A stretch of 64,000 nucleotides of DNA from HGM11367 sp964600435 (GCA_964600435.1 CAZRJB010000002.1:1-64000), one strand, 5' to 3'. Shown: positions 33,094 to 42,175, counted from the stretch's first letter. The notes: generated by a model from the sequence alone, not told the origin. Numbers and translations: made by a program.

Positions 33094-33477
33094 CTAATTA
33101 AATTTTTTTAATTCGTTATTAAATTGCTCTGCAATTTTCTTTGATTGAACATTTTTTTTATTAAAATAATTTTTTTCTTGGTTTTCTTTTTTGTTTTGCA
33201 AGTTCAATCTGATTGGCAATGCTTTTTCTCTAACTTCGTTTAAAACGTTTTGTGGAACATTTTTAAAGCTAAAGTTGTATGAACCAAATTTTTTGTTAAA
33301 AATCACATATGTGTTAATGAGTTTGTTTAAAACGTCTTGCGATTCTTTATTGCTTGTGCTAATAAGCAAATAATATAAATCTTTTGCAAATTCATAAACT
33401 GGAATGTTACAGTTTTCTGTTGGGTTTTTTAAATTGAAATTTTCTTCCATAACAAACTTAAACTCACTATTTTTCAT
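33094..33477 (-). CDS. Hypothetical soluble protein
   Basis: The 127-residue, Asn/Lys-rich product has no signal or membrane segment. The N-terminal two thirds look helical (PVYEFAKDLYYLLIS, SQDVLNKLINTYVIF) and the C-terminus is a charged tail. I recognise no family. AGAGG lies 6 bases before the ATG at 33477. Its stop codon overlaps the Shine-Dalgarno site that should serve the zinc-ribbon gene, so the two form one unit. Confidence 0.65.
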   Translation of the reverse strand: MKNSEFKFVMEENFNLKNPTENCNIPVYEFAKDLYYLLISTSNKESQDVLNKLINTYVIFNKKFGSYNFSFKNVPQNVLNEVREKALPIRLNLQNKKENQEKNYFNKKNVQSKKIAEQFNNELKKFN

Positions 33478-33655
33478 ATTCAACCTCTACTCTTACTTTT
33501 TCAGTTTAACATCTTTTTTTTATTATGTCAATATTGTTGTTGAATGTTTATTGTGGTTTGTCAAAAAATTTTGCATTTTAAAACATAAAATCAAGCAATA
33601 AATTTGTTTTGAGAACAATAAATAAATAATTTTTTACACATATCAATATTTTGTT

Positions 33656-33683
33656 TTGTTGTTTTAGCAAAAAATGATAAAAT
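33656..33683 (+). promoter_or_regulatory. Promoter of IscU-like/GGGtGRT pair
   Basis: TTGTTG and TAAAAT with a 16-base spacer lie about 18 bases upstream of the first start codon. Confidence 0.5.
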
Positions 33684-33701
33684 AACTTTTAAGGAGGCAA
33701 T

Positions 33702-34379
33702 ATGGAAGAGAATAAATGTGTTGTTGGCTGTTTAAAATCACGTGGGGCATCACCCATCCCACAAGAAGCAAAGTGGGTTCAATGCAAAGATATTTTGCAA
33801 ATTAGCGGGTTTAGTCATGGTTGTGGCAAATGCGCCCCACAACAAGGAACATGCAAGCTTACATTAAACGTTAAAAATGGAGTTATTAAAGAAGCATTGG
33901 TTGAAACAATTGGTTGCACTGGAATGACTCATTCTGCAGGAATGGCTTGTGAAATTTTGATTGGTAAAACCATTTTAGAGGCATTAAACACCGACCTTGT
34001 GTGCGACGCAATCAATGATGCCATGAAACAAATTTTTTTGCAACTTGTTTATGGCAGAAGTCAATCTGCGTTTTCGGAAGGCGGTTTGAATGTTGGTGCT
34101 GGGCTTGAAGACCTTGGCAAAAACTGGATGAGTGCTGTTGGAACTGTTTATGCAAACGACCAAATTGGTCCAAGATATTTAAATTTAGCAGAGGGATATA
34201 TAACAAAACTTGCGCTTGATAACAACAATGAGATTATTGGATATGAATATTTAAACATTGGCGGTTTGGTTAAGGAACTTGAACATGGTGCATCTTATGA
34301 AGAAGCAAGAAAAAACAACTGCAAAGTGTATGGCAGATATAATGAAGGAATAAAATTTATTGACCCAAGGAGTAAATAA
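33702..34379 (+). CDS. IscU/NifU-like iron-sulfur scaffold protein
   Basis: The 225-residue product contains a NifU_N-type core. Marks are SHGCGKCAPQQGTCKLTLNV (about residues 38-57), GCTGMTHSAGMACEILIGKT (about 73-92, the cysteine loop of the family) and LAEGYITKLALD. It has extra cysteines at the N-terminus (CVVGCLKSRG). The scaffold role is inferred from the fold. It is followed after 2 bases by the GGGtGRT gene, its usual partner in clostridia. AAGGAGGCAAT precedes the ATG. No cysteine desulfurase is in the window. Confidence 0.85.
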   Translation: MEENKCVVGCLKSRGASPIPQEAKWVQCKDILQISGFSHGCGKCAPQQGTCKLTLNVKNGVIKEALVETIGCTGMTHSAGMACEILIGKTILEALNTDLVCDAINDAMKQIFLQLVYGRSQSAFSEGGLNVGAGLEDLGKNWMSAVGTVYANDQIGPRYLNLAEGYITKLALDNNNEIIGYEYLNIGGLVKELEHGASYEEARKNNCKVYGRYNEGIKFIDPRSK

Positions 34380-34381
34380 AA

Positions 34382-35359
34382 ATGGAGAATAATTTTGTAA
34401 AACAAACTCTTGACAAATATGGAATTAAAAATGTTGAAGAAGTTAAAAGCATTTGCAAAAAGAATAATGTTAATGTGGAAGAAATTGTTAGAAATGTTCA
34501 ACCAATTGCTTTTGAAGATGCTGTTAATGCCTACGAGTTGGGTTGTGCAATTGCACTTTTAAGCAAGGACAACAATGCAGAAAACACTGCAAAATATATT
34601 GGAGAAGGCTTGCAGGCATATTGCAGGCTTGGTTCGGTTGCAGATGAAAGAAAAATTGGTTTGGGGCATGGAAATTTGGCAAGCATGTTGCTTAGCGAAC
34701 AAACAAAATGTTTTTGTTTTTTGGCTGGGCATGAAAGTTTTGCAGCCGCAGAAGGAGCAATGGGAATTGCACTTACTGCAAACAAAGTTAGAAAAACCCC
34801 TTTAAGGGTTGTTTTAAATGGATTGGGAAAAGATGCTGCTTACATTATTGCTAGAATTAATGGGTTTACGTACGTTGACACAACATATGACCACACATCA
34901 CAAAAACTTGTTGTAAACGGAGAAAAATGTTTTGGAAGTGGGGAAAGAGCAAAAGTTAAAGTTTATGGCGCGTTTGACGTTCCGGAAGGTGTTGAAATAA
35001 TGAAATTGGAAAAAGTGGATGTGTCAATCACAGGCAATTCAACAAACCCAGTCCGCTTTCAGCATCCTGTTGCAGGAACTTATAAAAAATGGTGTTATGA
35101 TAACAACAGAAAATATTTTAGTGTGGCTTCTGGCGGTGGAACAGGAAGAACTTTGCATCCTGACAACATGGGTTGCGGACCTGCCTCTTACGGCATAACC
35201 GACACAATGGGAAGAATGCACTGCGATGCTCAATTTGCAGGGTCTTCTTCTGTTCCAGCACATGTTGAAATGATGGGCTTTATTGGAATGGGAAACAACC
35301 CAATTGTTGGAGCAACAGTTGCTCTTGCCGTTGCAACATCAATTGCAAATAAAAAGTAA
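34382..35359 (+). CDS. GGGtGRT protein
   Basis: The 325-residue protein carries the name-giving motif SGGGTGRTLHPDN (about residues 240-252). Other marks are GLGHGNLASMLLSEQTKCFC (about 97-116), HESFAAAEGAMGIALTANK and the C-terminal SVPAHVEMMGFIGMGNNPIV. The family is widespread in anaerobic gut Firmicutes and has no settled function. The tight coupling to an IscU-like protein (2-base gap, AAGGAGT ribosome site inside the upstream gene) suggests a joint iron-sulfur or redox role, which is inference. Confidence 0.93.
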   Translation: MENNFVKQTLDKYGIKNVEEVKSICKKNNVNVEEIVRNVQPIAFEDAVNAYELGCAIALLSKDNNAENTAKYIGEGLQAYCRLGSVADERKIGLGHGNLASMLLSEQTKCFCFLAGHESFAAAEGAMGIALTANKVRKTPLRVVLNGLGKDAAYIIARINGFTYVDTTYDHTSQKLVVNGEKCFGSGERAKVKVYGAFDVPEGVEIMKLEKVDVSITGNSTNPVRFQHPVAGTYKKWCYDNNRKYFSVASGGGTGRTLHPDNMGCGPASYGITDTMGRMHCDAQFAGSSSVPAHVEMMGFIGMGNNPIVGATVALAVATSIANKK

Positions 35360-35392
35360 AAGTTAACCCATGCTTTAATCTTAAACATAATT

Positions 35393-35428
35393 AAAAAAGT
35401 GTTCTGCTTTTTGCAAACACTTTTTTTT
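35393..35428. terminator. Bidirectional terminator after GGGtGRT and dtd
   Basis: Arms AAAAAAGTGTT / AACACTTTTTT with a loop of about 12 bases lie between the convergent GGGtGRT and dtd genes. Confidence 0.75.
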
Positions 35429-35455
35429 AATGAAAAACATGAGATTTTTAACAGT

Positions 35456-35902
35456 TTATAATGTTTTTTCACTATCAATTAAAATTGTGCATGGACCATC
35501 TGCCACCATTTCTATTTGCATATCTGTTCCAAAAACACCGGTTTTAACATTCACCTTTTCGCTTAAAATTTTTACAGCATGGTTATATAGCGGTTCAGAA
35601 ACTTCTGGGTGTGCAGCATTTAAAAAACAGGGTCTGTTTTGCCCAATTGTTGTTGCATACAAAGTAAAATTGCTCACAAGCAAAACGCTTCCTTTAACAT
35701 CTTTTAAAGACAAGTTTAGTTTGCCACTGGAGTCTTCAAAAACTCTTAACTTTTCAATTTTGGACATAACGTATTCTGCATCTTTTGTTGTGTCTGAATT
35801 TGTTATCCCTAGCAAAACAACAAACCCCTTGCTAATTTCAGAAAAAGGATTGCCATTTGATGTTAATTTTGCACTTTTCACTACTTGAACAACTGCTCTC
35901 AT
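35456..35902 (-). CDS. dtd: D-aminoacyl-tRNA deacylase
   Basis: Hydrolyses D-amino acids from mischarged tRNAs. The 148 residues match Dtd. It starts MRAVVQVVKSAKL. The first active-site segment is VLLGITNSDT (about 30-39), LLVSNFTLYA is near 75-84, and the Gly-cisPro-type segment VADGPCTIL is near the end (about 132-140). AAAGGC precedes the ATG. It is 11 bases downstream of mnmA, so both tRNA-quality genes are probably co-transcribed. Confidence 0.95.
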   Translation of the reverse strand: MRAVVQVVKSAKLTSNGNPFSEISKGFVVLLGITNSDTTKDAEYVMSKIEKLRVFEDSSGKLNLSLKDVKGSVLLVSNFTLYATTIGQNRPCFLNAAHPEVSEPLYNHAVKILSEKVNVKTGVFGTDMQIEMVADGPCTILIDSEKTL

Positions 35903-35913
35903 ATTTTTGCCTT

Positions 35914-36996
35914 TTAATATATTACTTTTTCAATTACCGCTCCGCCCATGCAAATTGAGTTTTCGCCGTCATCTTTATATAACACAACATATTGCCCTGG
36001 GGTTACAGCCCTTTGTTTTTCGTAAAAACTGATTTCAACATGGTCATCAACAATTTTAACATGAACCTTTTGGTCAGGTTGACGATATCTAAATTTTGCA
36101 CAACAATCAAACTCGTCTTGATTTGGCTTTTCTGGAATCCAATTAAATTTTTCACTAATCATTCCACAAGAAAAAAGTTCTTTGCCTTCACCTTGCGATA
36201 CATACAAAATGTTATTTTGCAAATCTTTTTTTAAAACAAACCATCTTTGCCCATTGCTATCAGACCTTCCGCCAATGCCAAGTCCACGCCTTTGCCCAAT
36301 TGTGTAATACATTAATCCGTCATGCTTTCCAACTTCTCTGCCGTCTAGCGTCATAATTTTACCTGGTTTTGCAGGCAAATATTCTTGCAGAAATTTTTTA
36401 AAGTTGCGCTCTCCAATAAAACAAATACCAGTGCTGTCTTTTTTTTCTGCTGTAACCAAACCTAAATCTTTTGCGATTTCTCTAACTTGATGTTTGTCTA
36501 TGTTTTCTAACGGGAAAAGGACGTATTTTAGTTGTTCTTGAGAAAGTTGATTTAAAAAATATGATTGGTCTTTGTTTAAATCTTTTGCTTTTGCAAGATA
36601 AAACTTTCCGTTTTTTTCAATTTTCTTGCAGTAATGCCCTGTTGCAATATATTCTGCCCCAATACTTTTTGCATATTCCAAAAACGGACCAAATTTGATT
36701 TCTCTATTACATAAAACATCTGGATTTGGAGTTCTTCCTTTTTTATATTCTTCTAAAAAATATGAAAAAACCCTTTCATAATATTCTTTTGAAAAATTAA
36801 CACTAAAATATGGAATGTTTAATGTGTTGCAAACTCTTTTAACATCTTCATAATCTTGCTCAGATGTGCAAGTTTCACTTTCTTCTTCCCAGTTAACCAT
36901 AAAAAGGCCAATAACTTCGTGACCTTGATCTTTTAATAATTTTGCAGCAACAGAAGAATCCACTCCTCCACTGACACCAACAACAACTTTTGCCAT
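35914..36996 (-). CDS. mnmA: tRNA-specific 2-thiouridylase MnmA
   Basis: Thiolates U34 of tRNA-Lys, -Glu and -Gln; the tRNA-Gln (UUG) in this window is a substrate type. The 360 residues match the family. The PP-loop is GVSGGVDSSVAA (about residues 7-18). The catalytic Cys lies in NPDVLCNREIKF (about 93-104) and the second in STGICFIGER (about 191-200). The C-terminal beta-barrel includes RYRQPDQKV. AAAAGGT precedes the ATG. It is followed by dtd. Confidence 0.96.
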   Translation of the reverse strand: MAKVVVGVSGGVDSSVAAKLLKDQGHEVIGLFMVNWEEESETCTSEQDYEDVKRVCNTLNIPYFSVNFSKEYYERVFSYFLEEYKKGRTPNPDVLCNREIKFGPFLEYAKSIGAEYIATGHYCKKIEKNGKFYLAKAKDLNKDQSYFLNQLSQEQLKYVLFPLENIDKHQVREIAKDLGLVTAEKKDSTGICFIGERNFKKFLQEYLPAKPGKIMTLDGREVGKHDGLMYYTIGQRRGLGIGGRSDSNGQRWFVLKKDLQNNILYVSQGEGKELFSCGMISEKFNWIPEKPNQDEFDCCAKFRYRQPDQKVHVKIVDDHVEISFYEKQRAVTPGQYVVLYKDDGENSICMGGAVIEKVIY

Positions 36997-37000
36997 TTTT

Positions 37001-37489
37001 TTACCTTTTATTTAATAAATCTTTACTTTCTGAAAAATCAACCGCAACAGGAATTTTATATCTGTTAAAAATTCCATCAATAAAATCAAACAGCCACATT
37101 AAGCCATTTATTGCAACTGGCAAAAATGCAAAACTCATTACATAATCTAAATTTGTGATGTAACTTGACAAAACAGACAAAATTATTGTTAACATTCCAC
37201 AAATCAACTGAATTGTTGCTTTAACATATCTGCCAACATAAAAATTGTGAACTCCAAACAGCCCCAAAAAGCCACTTAAAAGCAAGAATTTGCTTTTTTT
37301 AACATCTTTAGGAAAGCTCGGCGCTTTTATTGTTTCGTTCTTTTTTCCGGACAAAATTAACTGTTTTGCAATTTTGTTGCTCCCATTTTCAACCCTAGAA
37401 AAAACAAGCCCACAGTCTGTGCATCTAAACTGTGTATATGCATTTTTTGTTCCACAACGCGGACACCTTTTTGATTTGTACATTCTCAT
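37001..37489 (-). CDS. TM2-domain protein with N-terminal zinc ribbon
   Basis: The 162-residue product begins with a zinc ribbon (CPRCGTKNAYTQFRCTDCG, about residues 9-27). After a linker it has a TM2 domain of two membrane helices joined by a turn, with the family mark FLGLFGVHNFYVGRYVKA (about 74-91). TM2 proteins are membrane proteins of mostly unknown role. The ATG at 37489 has no ribosome site, but a consensus promoter ends 7 bases upstream, so the message may be leaderless. It ends 4 bases before mnmA and is likely co-transcribed with mnmA and dtd. Confidence 0.85.
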   Translation of the reverse strand: MRMYKSKRCPRCGTKNAYTQFRCTDCGLVFSRVENGSNKIAKQLILSGKKNETIKAPSFPKDVKKSKFLLLSGFLGLFGVHNFYVGRYVKATIQLICGMLTIILSVLSSYITNLDYVMSFAFLPVAINGLMWLFDFIDGIFNRYKIPVAVDFSESKDLLNKR

Positions 37490-37496
37490 ACAGAAT

Positions 37497-37525
37497 ATAA
37501 TACCACAACATTAGCACACTGTCAA
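37497..37525 (-). promoter_or_regulatory. Promoter of TM2 gene, leaderless geometry
   Basis: Perfect TTGACA (37520-37525), 17-base spacer, TATTAT (37497-37502). Seven bases lie between the -10 and the ATG. Confidence 0.65.
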
Positions 37526-37582
37526 AAAGAAAATCATTAACACAAACCGTTAATGATTTATTTTTTATAACAATTTATTTTG

Positions 37583-38326
37583 TTAAACATTGCAAATTTT
37601 AGCAAACTCGTCGGCATTAAGTGAAGCACCACCAACCAAAAGCCCATTAACTCCAAAAATATTGGCAAACATTTTTGCATTTGAAGAATTAACACTTCCA
37701 CCATACAAAACTTTTATGCTTTTTTCGGCAGAAGAAGAATATTCGTTTAACAACTCAGCCCTTATTGTTTGAACCATTTCCTCTACCAATTTTGGTGTTG
37801 GAACATTACCTGTTCCAATTGCCCAAACTGGCTCATATGCAAATATAATGTTTTTTAGTTCATTTTCGTATATTCCTTTTAATGCTTCTGATATTTGTTT
37901 TTGAATTATTAACTTGTGTTTATTGTTTGCTCTTTCGGTTTTTGTTTCACCTACACATAAAACAACTTTTAAGCCACAGGAAAGTGCTTCTTTAATTTTT
38001 TTGTTTATGACATCGTTTTTTTCTTGAAAAAGCTTACGTCTTTCACTATGCCCAACCAAAACAACATTCACACCAACACTTTTTAACATTTCACCAGAGA
38101 TTTCACCAGTGAAAGCACCTTTGGGTTCAGCTGATATGTTTTGTGCACCCAACACAACCTTGCTTGATGTGAGTTTTTGTTTTGCAAACATCAAATTTGT
38201 GTATGGCGGAAAAATTCCAATTTCGTTTTTGCTTGTGCAAATTTTAGGCAAAAACTCCTCTGTGTATTTTTCTATTTCATGAATTGTTGTGTTCATTTTA
38301 AAATTGCCATAGATTATTTTTTTCAT
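37583..38326 (-). CDS. tpiA: Triosephosphate isomerase
   Basis: Interconverts dihydroxyacetone phosphate and glyceraldehyde 3-phosphate. The 247 residues match the family. The active-site Lys is in YGNFKMN (about residues 5-11), the His in VGHSERR (about 94-100), the catalytic Glu in FAYEPVWAIGTG (about 163-174), and the phosphate loop in LYGGSVN (about 207-213). AAAGGGAATTCT precedes the ATG. It lies 18 bases after pgk on the same strand, the usual glycolytic order. Confidence 0.97.
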   Translation of the reverse strand: MKKIIYGNFKMNTTIHEIEKYTEEFLPKICTSKNEIGIFPPYTNLMFAKQKLTSSKVVLGAQNISAEPKGAFTGEISGEMLKSVGVNVVLVGHSERRKLFQEKNDVINKKIKEALSCGLKVVLCVGETKTERANNKHKLIIQKQISEALKGIYENELKNIIFAYEPVWAIGTGNVPTPKLVEEMVQTIRAELLNEYSSSAEKSIKVLYGGSVNSSNAKMFANIFGVNGLLVGGASLNADEFAKICNV

Positions 38327-38344
38327 AGAATTCCCTTTTACAAA

Positions 38345-39523
38345 TTAAATATCTTCAATTACATCAACTCCGGGCAACTTTTCACCAGCCATAAGTTTTA
38401 AACTAGCCCCGCCACCAGAAGACACATGATATATTTTGTTTGTGTTTCCAACTTTTTTTATTGCGGAAACACTGTCTCCGCCACCAACAATTGCCTTGCC
38501 TTTAAATTTAAGAACTGTTTGTGCAATTTTTATTGTTCCCTTGCTGAAGTTTTTAAATTCAAAAACCCCCAAAGGTCCGTTCCAAACAAGAGAATTTGCT
38601 GTTTTAATTTCATTTTTAAACATTTTTATTGTTTTTGGACCAATATCCAACCCTTGATAGCCATTTGGAATTTCTTCTTTAATTTTTTTTGCTTTTGCGT
38701 TTGGACTAAACTCGCTAGCACACATAAAATCTACAGGTAACACAATTTTTACATTGTTTTCTTTTGCTTTTTCTAAAATTTGTTTGGCATCTTCCAACCT
38801 TTCGGCATCAAAAAGAGAATCTCCAATTTTAAAACCTTTTGCCCTTAAAAAAGTATATGCCATTCCTCCACCAATTAAAATTGTGTTGCATTTTTCAACA
38901 AAATTGTTTAAAAGTGGAATTTTATCACTAACCTTTGCCCCACCTAAAATTGCAACCAATGGACGTTCAGGTTTTTCAATAACAGATTTTATAGAACTAA
39001 TTTCTTTGCCCATTAAAAAACCTACAGCATTTGGCAACAAACTTGCAACACCATAGTTTGAAGCATGTTTTCTATGTGCAGTTCCAAAAGCGTCATCAAC
39101 AAATATGTCTGCCAAATTGGACAATTTTTTTGCAAAAACAGGGTCGTTGTTTTCTTCTTCTTTATAAAAGCGTACATTTTCTAACAGCAAAACTTCACCT
39201 GGCTTTAAAGAATTAACCTTTTTTTCAACCTCTTCGCCAATGCAATCTGAAACAAACAGAACCCTGCCCAAAAGTTCTTTCACTAAATATTTTGCAACTG
39301 GCAAAAGTGAATATTTTGTGTTTTTTTCTCCGTTTGGCCTGCCAAGGTGAGAACAAATGATGATTTTTGCATTATGTTGCAAAAGATATCTAATTGTAGG
39401 CAAAGCCACTCTAATTCTGGTGTCATCTGTTATTTCCCCTAATTCGTTTAAAGGAACATTAAAATCCACACGCAATAAAACTCTTTTGTTGGATACGTCA
39501 ATATCTTTAATTGTTTTTTTCAT
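38345..39523 (-). CDS. pgk: Phosphoglycerate kinase
   Basis: Makes ATP from 1,3-bisphosphoglycerate. The 392 residues match the family. The substrate-binding segment RVLLRVDFNVPLNE is near residues 14-27, SHLGRPNGE near 61-69, and the nucleotide site GGAKVSDKI near 198-206. The C-terminal GGGDSVSAIKK and HVSSGGGASLKLM complete it. The ATG at 39523 is chosen because GGGAGG lies 4 bases upstream; a longer frame would include this site. It is followed by tpiA. gap is not in the window. Confidence 0.97.
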   Translation of the reverse strand: MKKTIKDIDVSNKRVLLRVDFNVPLNELGEITDDTRIRVALPTIRYLLQHNAKIIICSHLGRPNGEKNTKYSLLPVAKYLVKELLGRVLFVSDCIGEEVEKKVNSLKPGEVLLLENVRFYKEEENNDPVFAKKLSNLADIFVDDAFGTAHRKHASNYGVASLLPNAVGFLMGKEISSIKSVIEKPERPLVAILGGAKVSDKIPLLNNFVEKCNTILIGGGMAYTFLRAKGFKIGDSLFDAERLEDAKQILEKAKENNVKIVLPVDFMCASEFSPNAKAKKIKEEIPNGYQGLDIGPKTIKMFKNEIKTANSLVWNGPLGVFEFKNFSKGTIKIAQTVLKFKGKAIVGGGDSVSAIKKVGNTNKIYHVSSGGGASLKLMAGEKLPGVDVIEDI

Positions 39524-39645
39524 AAAGCCTCCCATCTTTTGAAAATTGAACAAAGCAAAAAAATAATTTCTTCTTGTTATGGTTATTTTATCACATTGTT
39601 ATAAATATTCAAAACATTTTTAAAATAGTTAAAAAAAATGTATTT

Positions 39646-40440
39646 ATGTTAAAGTTTTTTCATAAATTTATTATGATGAAAACAAAAACAAATAAAAAAC
39701 ATATTTTAAGCAAAGTTTTTACGCTATCTTTTTGTGTTATTTCTGTTGCCATTATGCTAACAATGGCAGACCTTTTTTCGAGTTTGATAACCGTTGGAGG
39801 TTTTAGTTTTGTTAATGAAAATATATCTCTTAGCGAATATAACATGTATGCAGTTTGCACATCTAGTTATCAAACAAAAGTTATGGCGTCAGAGTTTTCA
39901 GAAACAATTAAATCACAGGGTGGCGCAGGTTTTGTGTATATGAATAAAGATTCATATTATATTGTAGCAAGCATGTATGAAAACGAGGCTGACGCTAAAA
40001 AAGTTCTTGAAAAAAACATCGAGTCAAAACCCGATGCTTCAATTTTAAAAATCAACATTCCGCCAATAAACATAAGCAGTAATTTGGAGTCGCAAGAAAA
40101 AGCAACTGTTAACTCTTGCCTGTCTATTTTTAAAAACTGCTATAAAAAACTTTATGATATTTCTGTGAGCATTGACACTGCGGTTACAACCGAAGTGAGC
40201 GCAAGGCTGGATGTTAACCAATTGCTAAGCGAAGTTCAAACAAACTTGAACAATTTTAACATTTTGTTTACAAACAATATAACTTCTGACCTTCTTTGCA
40301 TAAAACTAGGTGTTGAAGATGTGGTTAAAATGTTAAAAACGCTTGTTGAGTCGGCATCAATTTACCCCTTTACTGCACTGGTTAAAGAAGCATATTGCAA
40401 CATTATATACACCTATAAAAACATGTCAGAGAGAATGTAA
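39646..40440 (+). CDS. Membrane protein with SPOR-like domain
   Basis: The product starts with a basic segment and one membrane helix (TLSFCVISVAIMLTMADLF, about residues 26-45). A SPOR-type domain follows (about 65-125; NMYAVCTSSYQTKVMASEF, then QGGAGFVYMNKDSYYIVAS and YENEADAKKVLEKN). The last 140 residues are helical and may be coiled coil. SPOR domains bind denuded peptidoglycan. The start is uncertain: 39646 (MLKFF) and 39676 (MKTKT) are both possible and neither has a ribosome site. It is convergent with the radical SAM gene. It may be a cell-wall or sporulation protein. Confidence 0.65.
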   Translation: MLKFFHKFIMMKTKTNKKHILSKVFTLSFCVISVAIMLTMADLFSSLITVGGFSFVNENISLSEYNMYAVCTSSYQTKVMASEFSETIKSQGGAGFVYMNKDSYYIVASMYENEADAKKVLEKNIESKPDASILKINIPPINISSNLESQEKATVNSCLSIFKNCYKKLYDISVSIDTAVTTEVSARLDVNQLLSEVQTNLNNFNILFTNNITSDLLCIKLGVEDVVKMLKTLVESASIYPFTALVKEAYCNIIYTYKNMSERM

Positions 40441-40441
40441 G

Positions 40442-41305
40442 TTAAATAAACTTAAATTTTGGAATAAATTTTTGATTTGAACTTGTTAAATCTTGAACAT
40501 AGCCGTCTAGTTCTAGTTCAATGTATTTATTTAAAACTTTTTCATATTCTCGCCTTGTTATTCTTCGGTTTATTTGTTTGTGATTTTCTAAATTTCCAAA
40601 TGGAGTGTATTGTGCCAAAAGACTAACTTTTGTGCAAGGAAATTCTTTTTTTATTGTTTCTAAAACTTTAATGCTATCATCTGTGCAAAGCGGTAAAATC
40701 ATGTGCCTTATTATAACCCCCTGCAAAATTTTGCCGTTACTAGAAAATATGTCCGGTTTTAACTCACGCATAAGTTTTATTGAATCAAGCGCAACATTAT
40801 AATAATTGTTTGCATTTGAAAAATTTAAAGCCAAGTTGTTGCTAAAATATTTAAAGTCTGGCAAAAACACATCAACATATGGTGCAACAAACTTTATTGT
40901 TTCAAGATTTTCGTAAGCATTTGTGTTATAGATTACTGGAATTTGGGGCTTATACAACTTTAGTGCTTCTACAATTTGCAAAGCATAGTGAGTTGGACTA
41001 ACCAAATTTATGTTTTCTGCCCCGTTTTGTTCTAATTCTTTAAATATTTCTGCGAGTTTTTGAACAGATATAAATTTACCTTTGTTATTGGTAGAAATTT
41101 CATAATTTTGACAGAACACACAATTTAGGTTGCAACCAGAAAAGAATATTGCCCCACTCCCCTTGTTTAAACTTATGCATGGCTCTTCATAATTAAAAAG
41201 TTCATAATGTGCAATTTTAATTTTTAGGGGCATTTGACAATTTCCTTTTGCCATTTCTTGTGTTCTTTGTTTGTTACATTTTTTTGCACATAAATTACAA
41301 ATCAT
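40442..41305 (-). CDS. PflX-type radical SAM protein
   Basis: A 287-residue homologue of pyruvate-formate-lyase activating enzymes of the COG1313 (PflX) group. It has an N-terminal cysteine cluster (CNLCAKKC, and GNC near 22), the mark EEPCISLNKGSGAIFFSGC, and the radical SAM motif CNLNCVFCQN (about 58-67, CxxxCxxC). The target of this group is unknown. No glycyl-radical enzyme is adjacent. AAGGATATTT precedes the ATG, with a consensus promoter upstream. Its stop is 1-2 bases from the convergent SPOR-like gene. Confidence 0.9.
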   Translation of the reverse strand: MICNLCAKKCNKQRTQEMAKGNCQMPLKIKIAHYELFNYEEPCISLNKGSGAIFFSGCNLNCVFCQNYEISTNNKGKFISVQKLAEIFKELEQNGAENINLVSPTHYALQIVEALKLYKPQIPVIYNTNAYENLETIKFVAPYVDVFLPDFKYFSNNLALNFSNANNYYNVALDSIKLMRELKPDIFSSNGKILQGVIIRHMILPLCTDDSIKVLETIKKEFPCTKVSLLAQYTPFGNLENHKQINRRITRREYEKVLNKYIELELDGYVQDLTSSNQKFIPKFKFI

Positions 41306-41323
41306 AAATATCCTTATGATAAT

Positions 41324-41352
41324 ATTTTAATATGCAAATTTGAATATGTCAA
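41324..41352 (-). promoter_or_regulatory. Promoter of radical SAM gene
   Basis: TTGACA (41347-41352), 17-base spacer, TAAAAT (41324-41329) on the minus strand, about 18 bases upstream of the start. Confidence 0.65.
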
Positions 41353-41353
41353 A

Positions 41354-42109
41354 CTAAGATTTGTTTAAAATTTGAATTATTGTGCTTTTTAGTTTTTCAT
41401 CTGGTTTTGTTAACAAAATTTTTATTGACGATTTTTTCTTTTGTTTTTTTATTAGCATTTTAGAAACACATGCAACTTCTTTTTCGCAATAAAAAAATTT
41501 AATATCGTTGTTAAAAATTTGATTTATGTTGTTTTCAATATATTTAAAATGAGTGCATCCCAATGCTATATTTTTAACTTTTTTATAATATTTTTTAAGT
41601 TTTTTACTAAAAAACACATCATTTTTGATTATTTTTTGTAGTTTTTCATAATTTTCGTTGGTTTTGTTAGATAAATAATTGTCAATGTGTTTTGGCAACT
41701 CTTTAATGTATAAAGTTTTTATATCTTTATAGTTAAACATATAAAATTTTACATAGTTAGAATTTTTTATTGTGCTTTTTGTGGCAAAAATTAACTTTTC
41801 GCCTTTTTGTTTTATAATGCTCTTAAAATCTGGCAGTGTTTTTAAAATTGGACACTTAATTTGCTCTAATTCCACATATCCAATTAAACTGCTAGCAGTG
41901 TTACAACCTAAAATAATAAAATCTATATCAAATTTTTTTAGCAAAATTTTTATGTTTTTTAAAACAATTTCTTTTACTAATTTTGCTGGTTTATCTCCAT
42001 ATGGGCAATTTTTGTTATCAACCAAATATACAAAATCATAGTTATAATGCTTCAAGCATTCCTTAATAACATTTGCTCCGCCGCTTCCACTATCTATCAC
42101 CGCTATCAT
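41354..42109 (-). CDS. murI: Glutamate racemase
   Basis: Makes D-glutamate for peptidoglycan. The 251 residues match MurI. The N-terminal IAVIDSGSGGANV carries the Asp/Ser pair (about residues 2-14). The first catalytic Cys is in LGCNTASS (about 67-74) and the second in ALGCTHFKY (about 181-189). The sequence is unusually rich in Lys and Ile/Asn. The ATG at 42109 is preferred because homologues start here; the ribosome site is weak. It is alone between the radical SAM gene and uvrB. murC, in the same pathway, is at 58839. Confidence 0.9.
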   Translation of the reverse strand: MIAVIDSGSGGANVIKECLKHYNYDFVYLVDNKNCPYGDKPAKLVKEIVLKNIKILLKKFDIDFIILGCNTASSLIGYVELEQIKCPILKTLPDFKSIIKQKGEKLIFATKSTIKNSNYVKFYMFNYKDIKTLYIKELPKHIDNYLSNKTNENYEKLQKIIKNDVFFSKKLKKYYKKVKNIALGCTHFKYIENNINQIFNNDIKFFYCEKEVACVSKMLIKKQKKKSSIKILLTKPDEKLKSTIIQILNKS

Positions 42110-42175
42110 AATATTCTTATATGAAAAAAACAACCAAGAGTTGAATGTATTTTGATCTTGATTGCTTTTTGAATT

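Noticed and set aside
33090..33120. Programmed -1 frameshift on the A7 run at the end of the 33094-33477 gene
   Set aside because: The -1 frame meets TAA immediately after the run, so no fusion product results.
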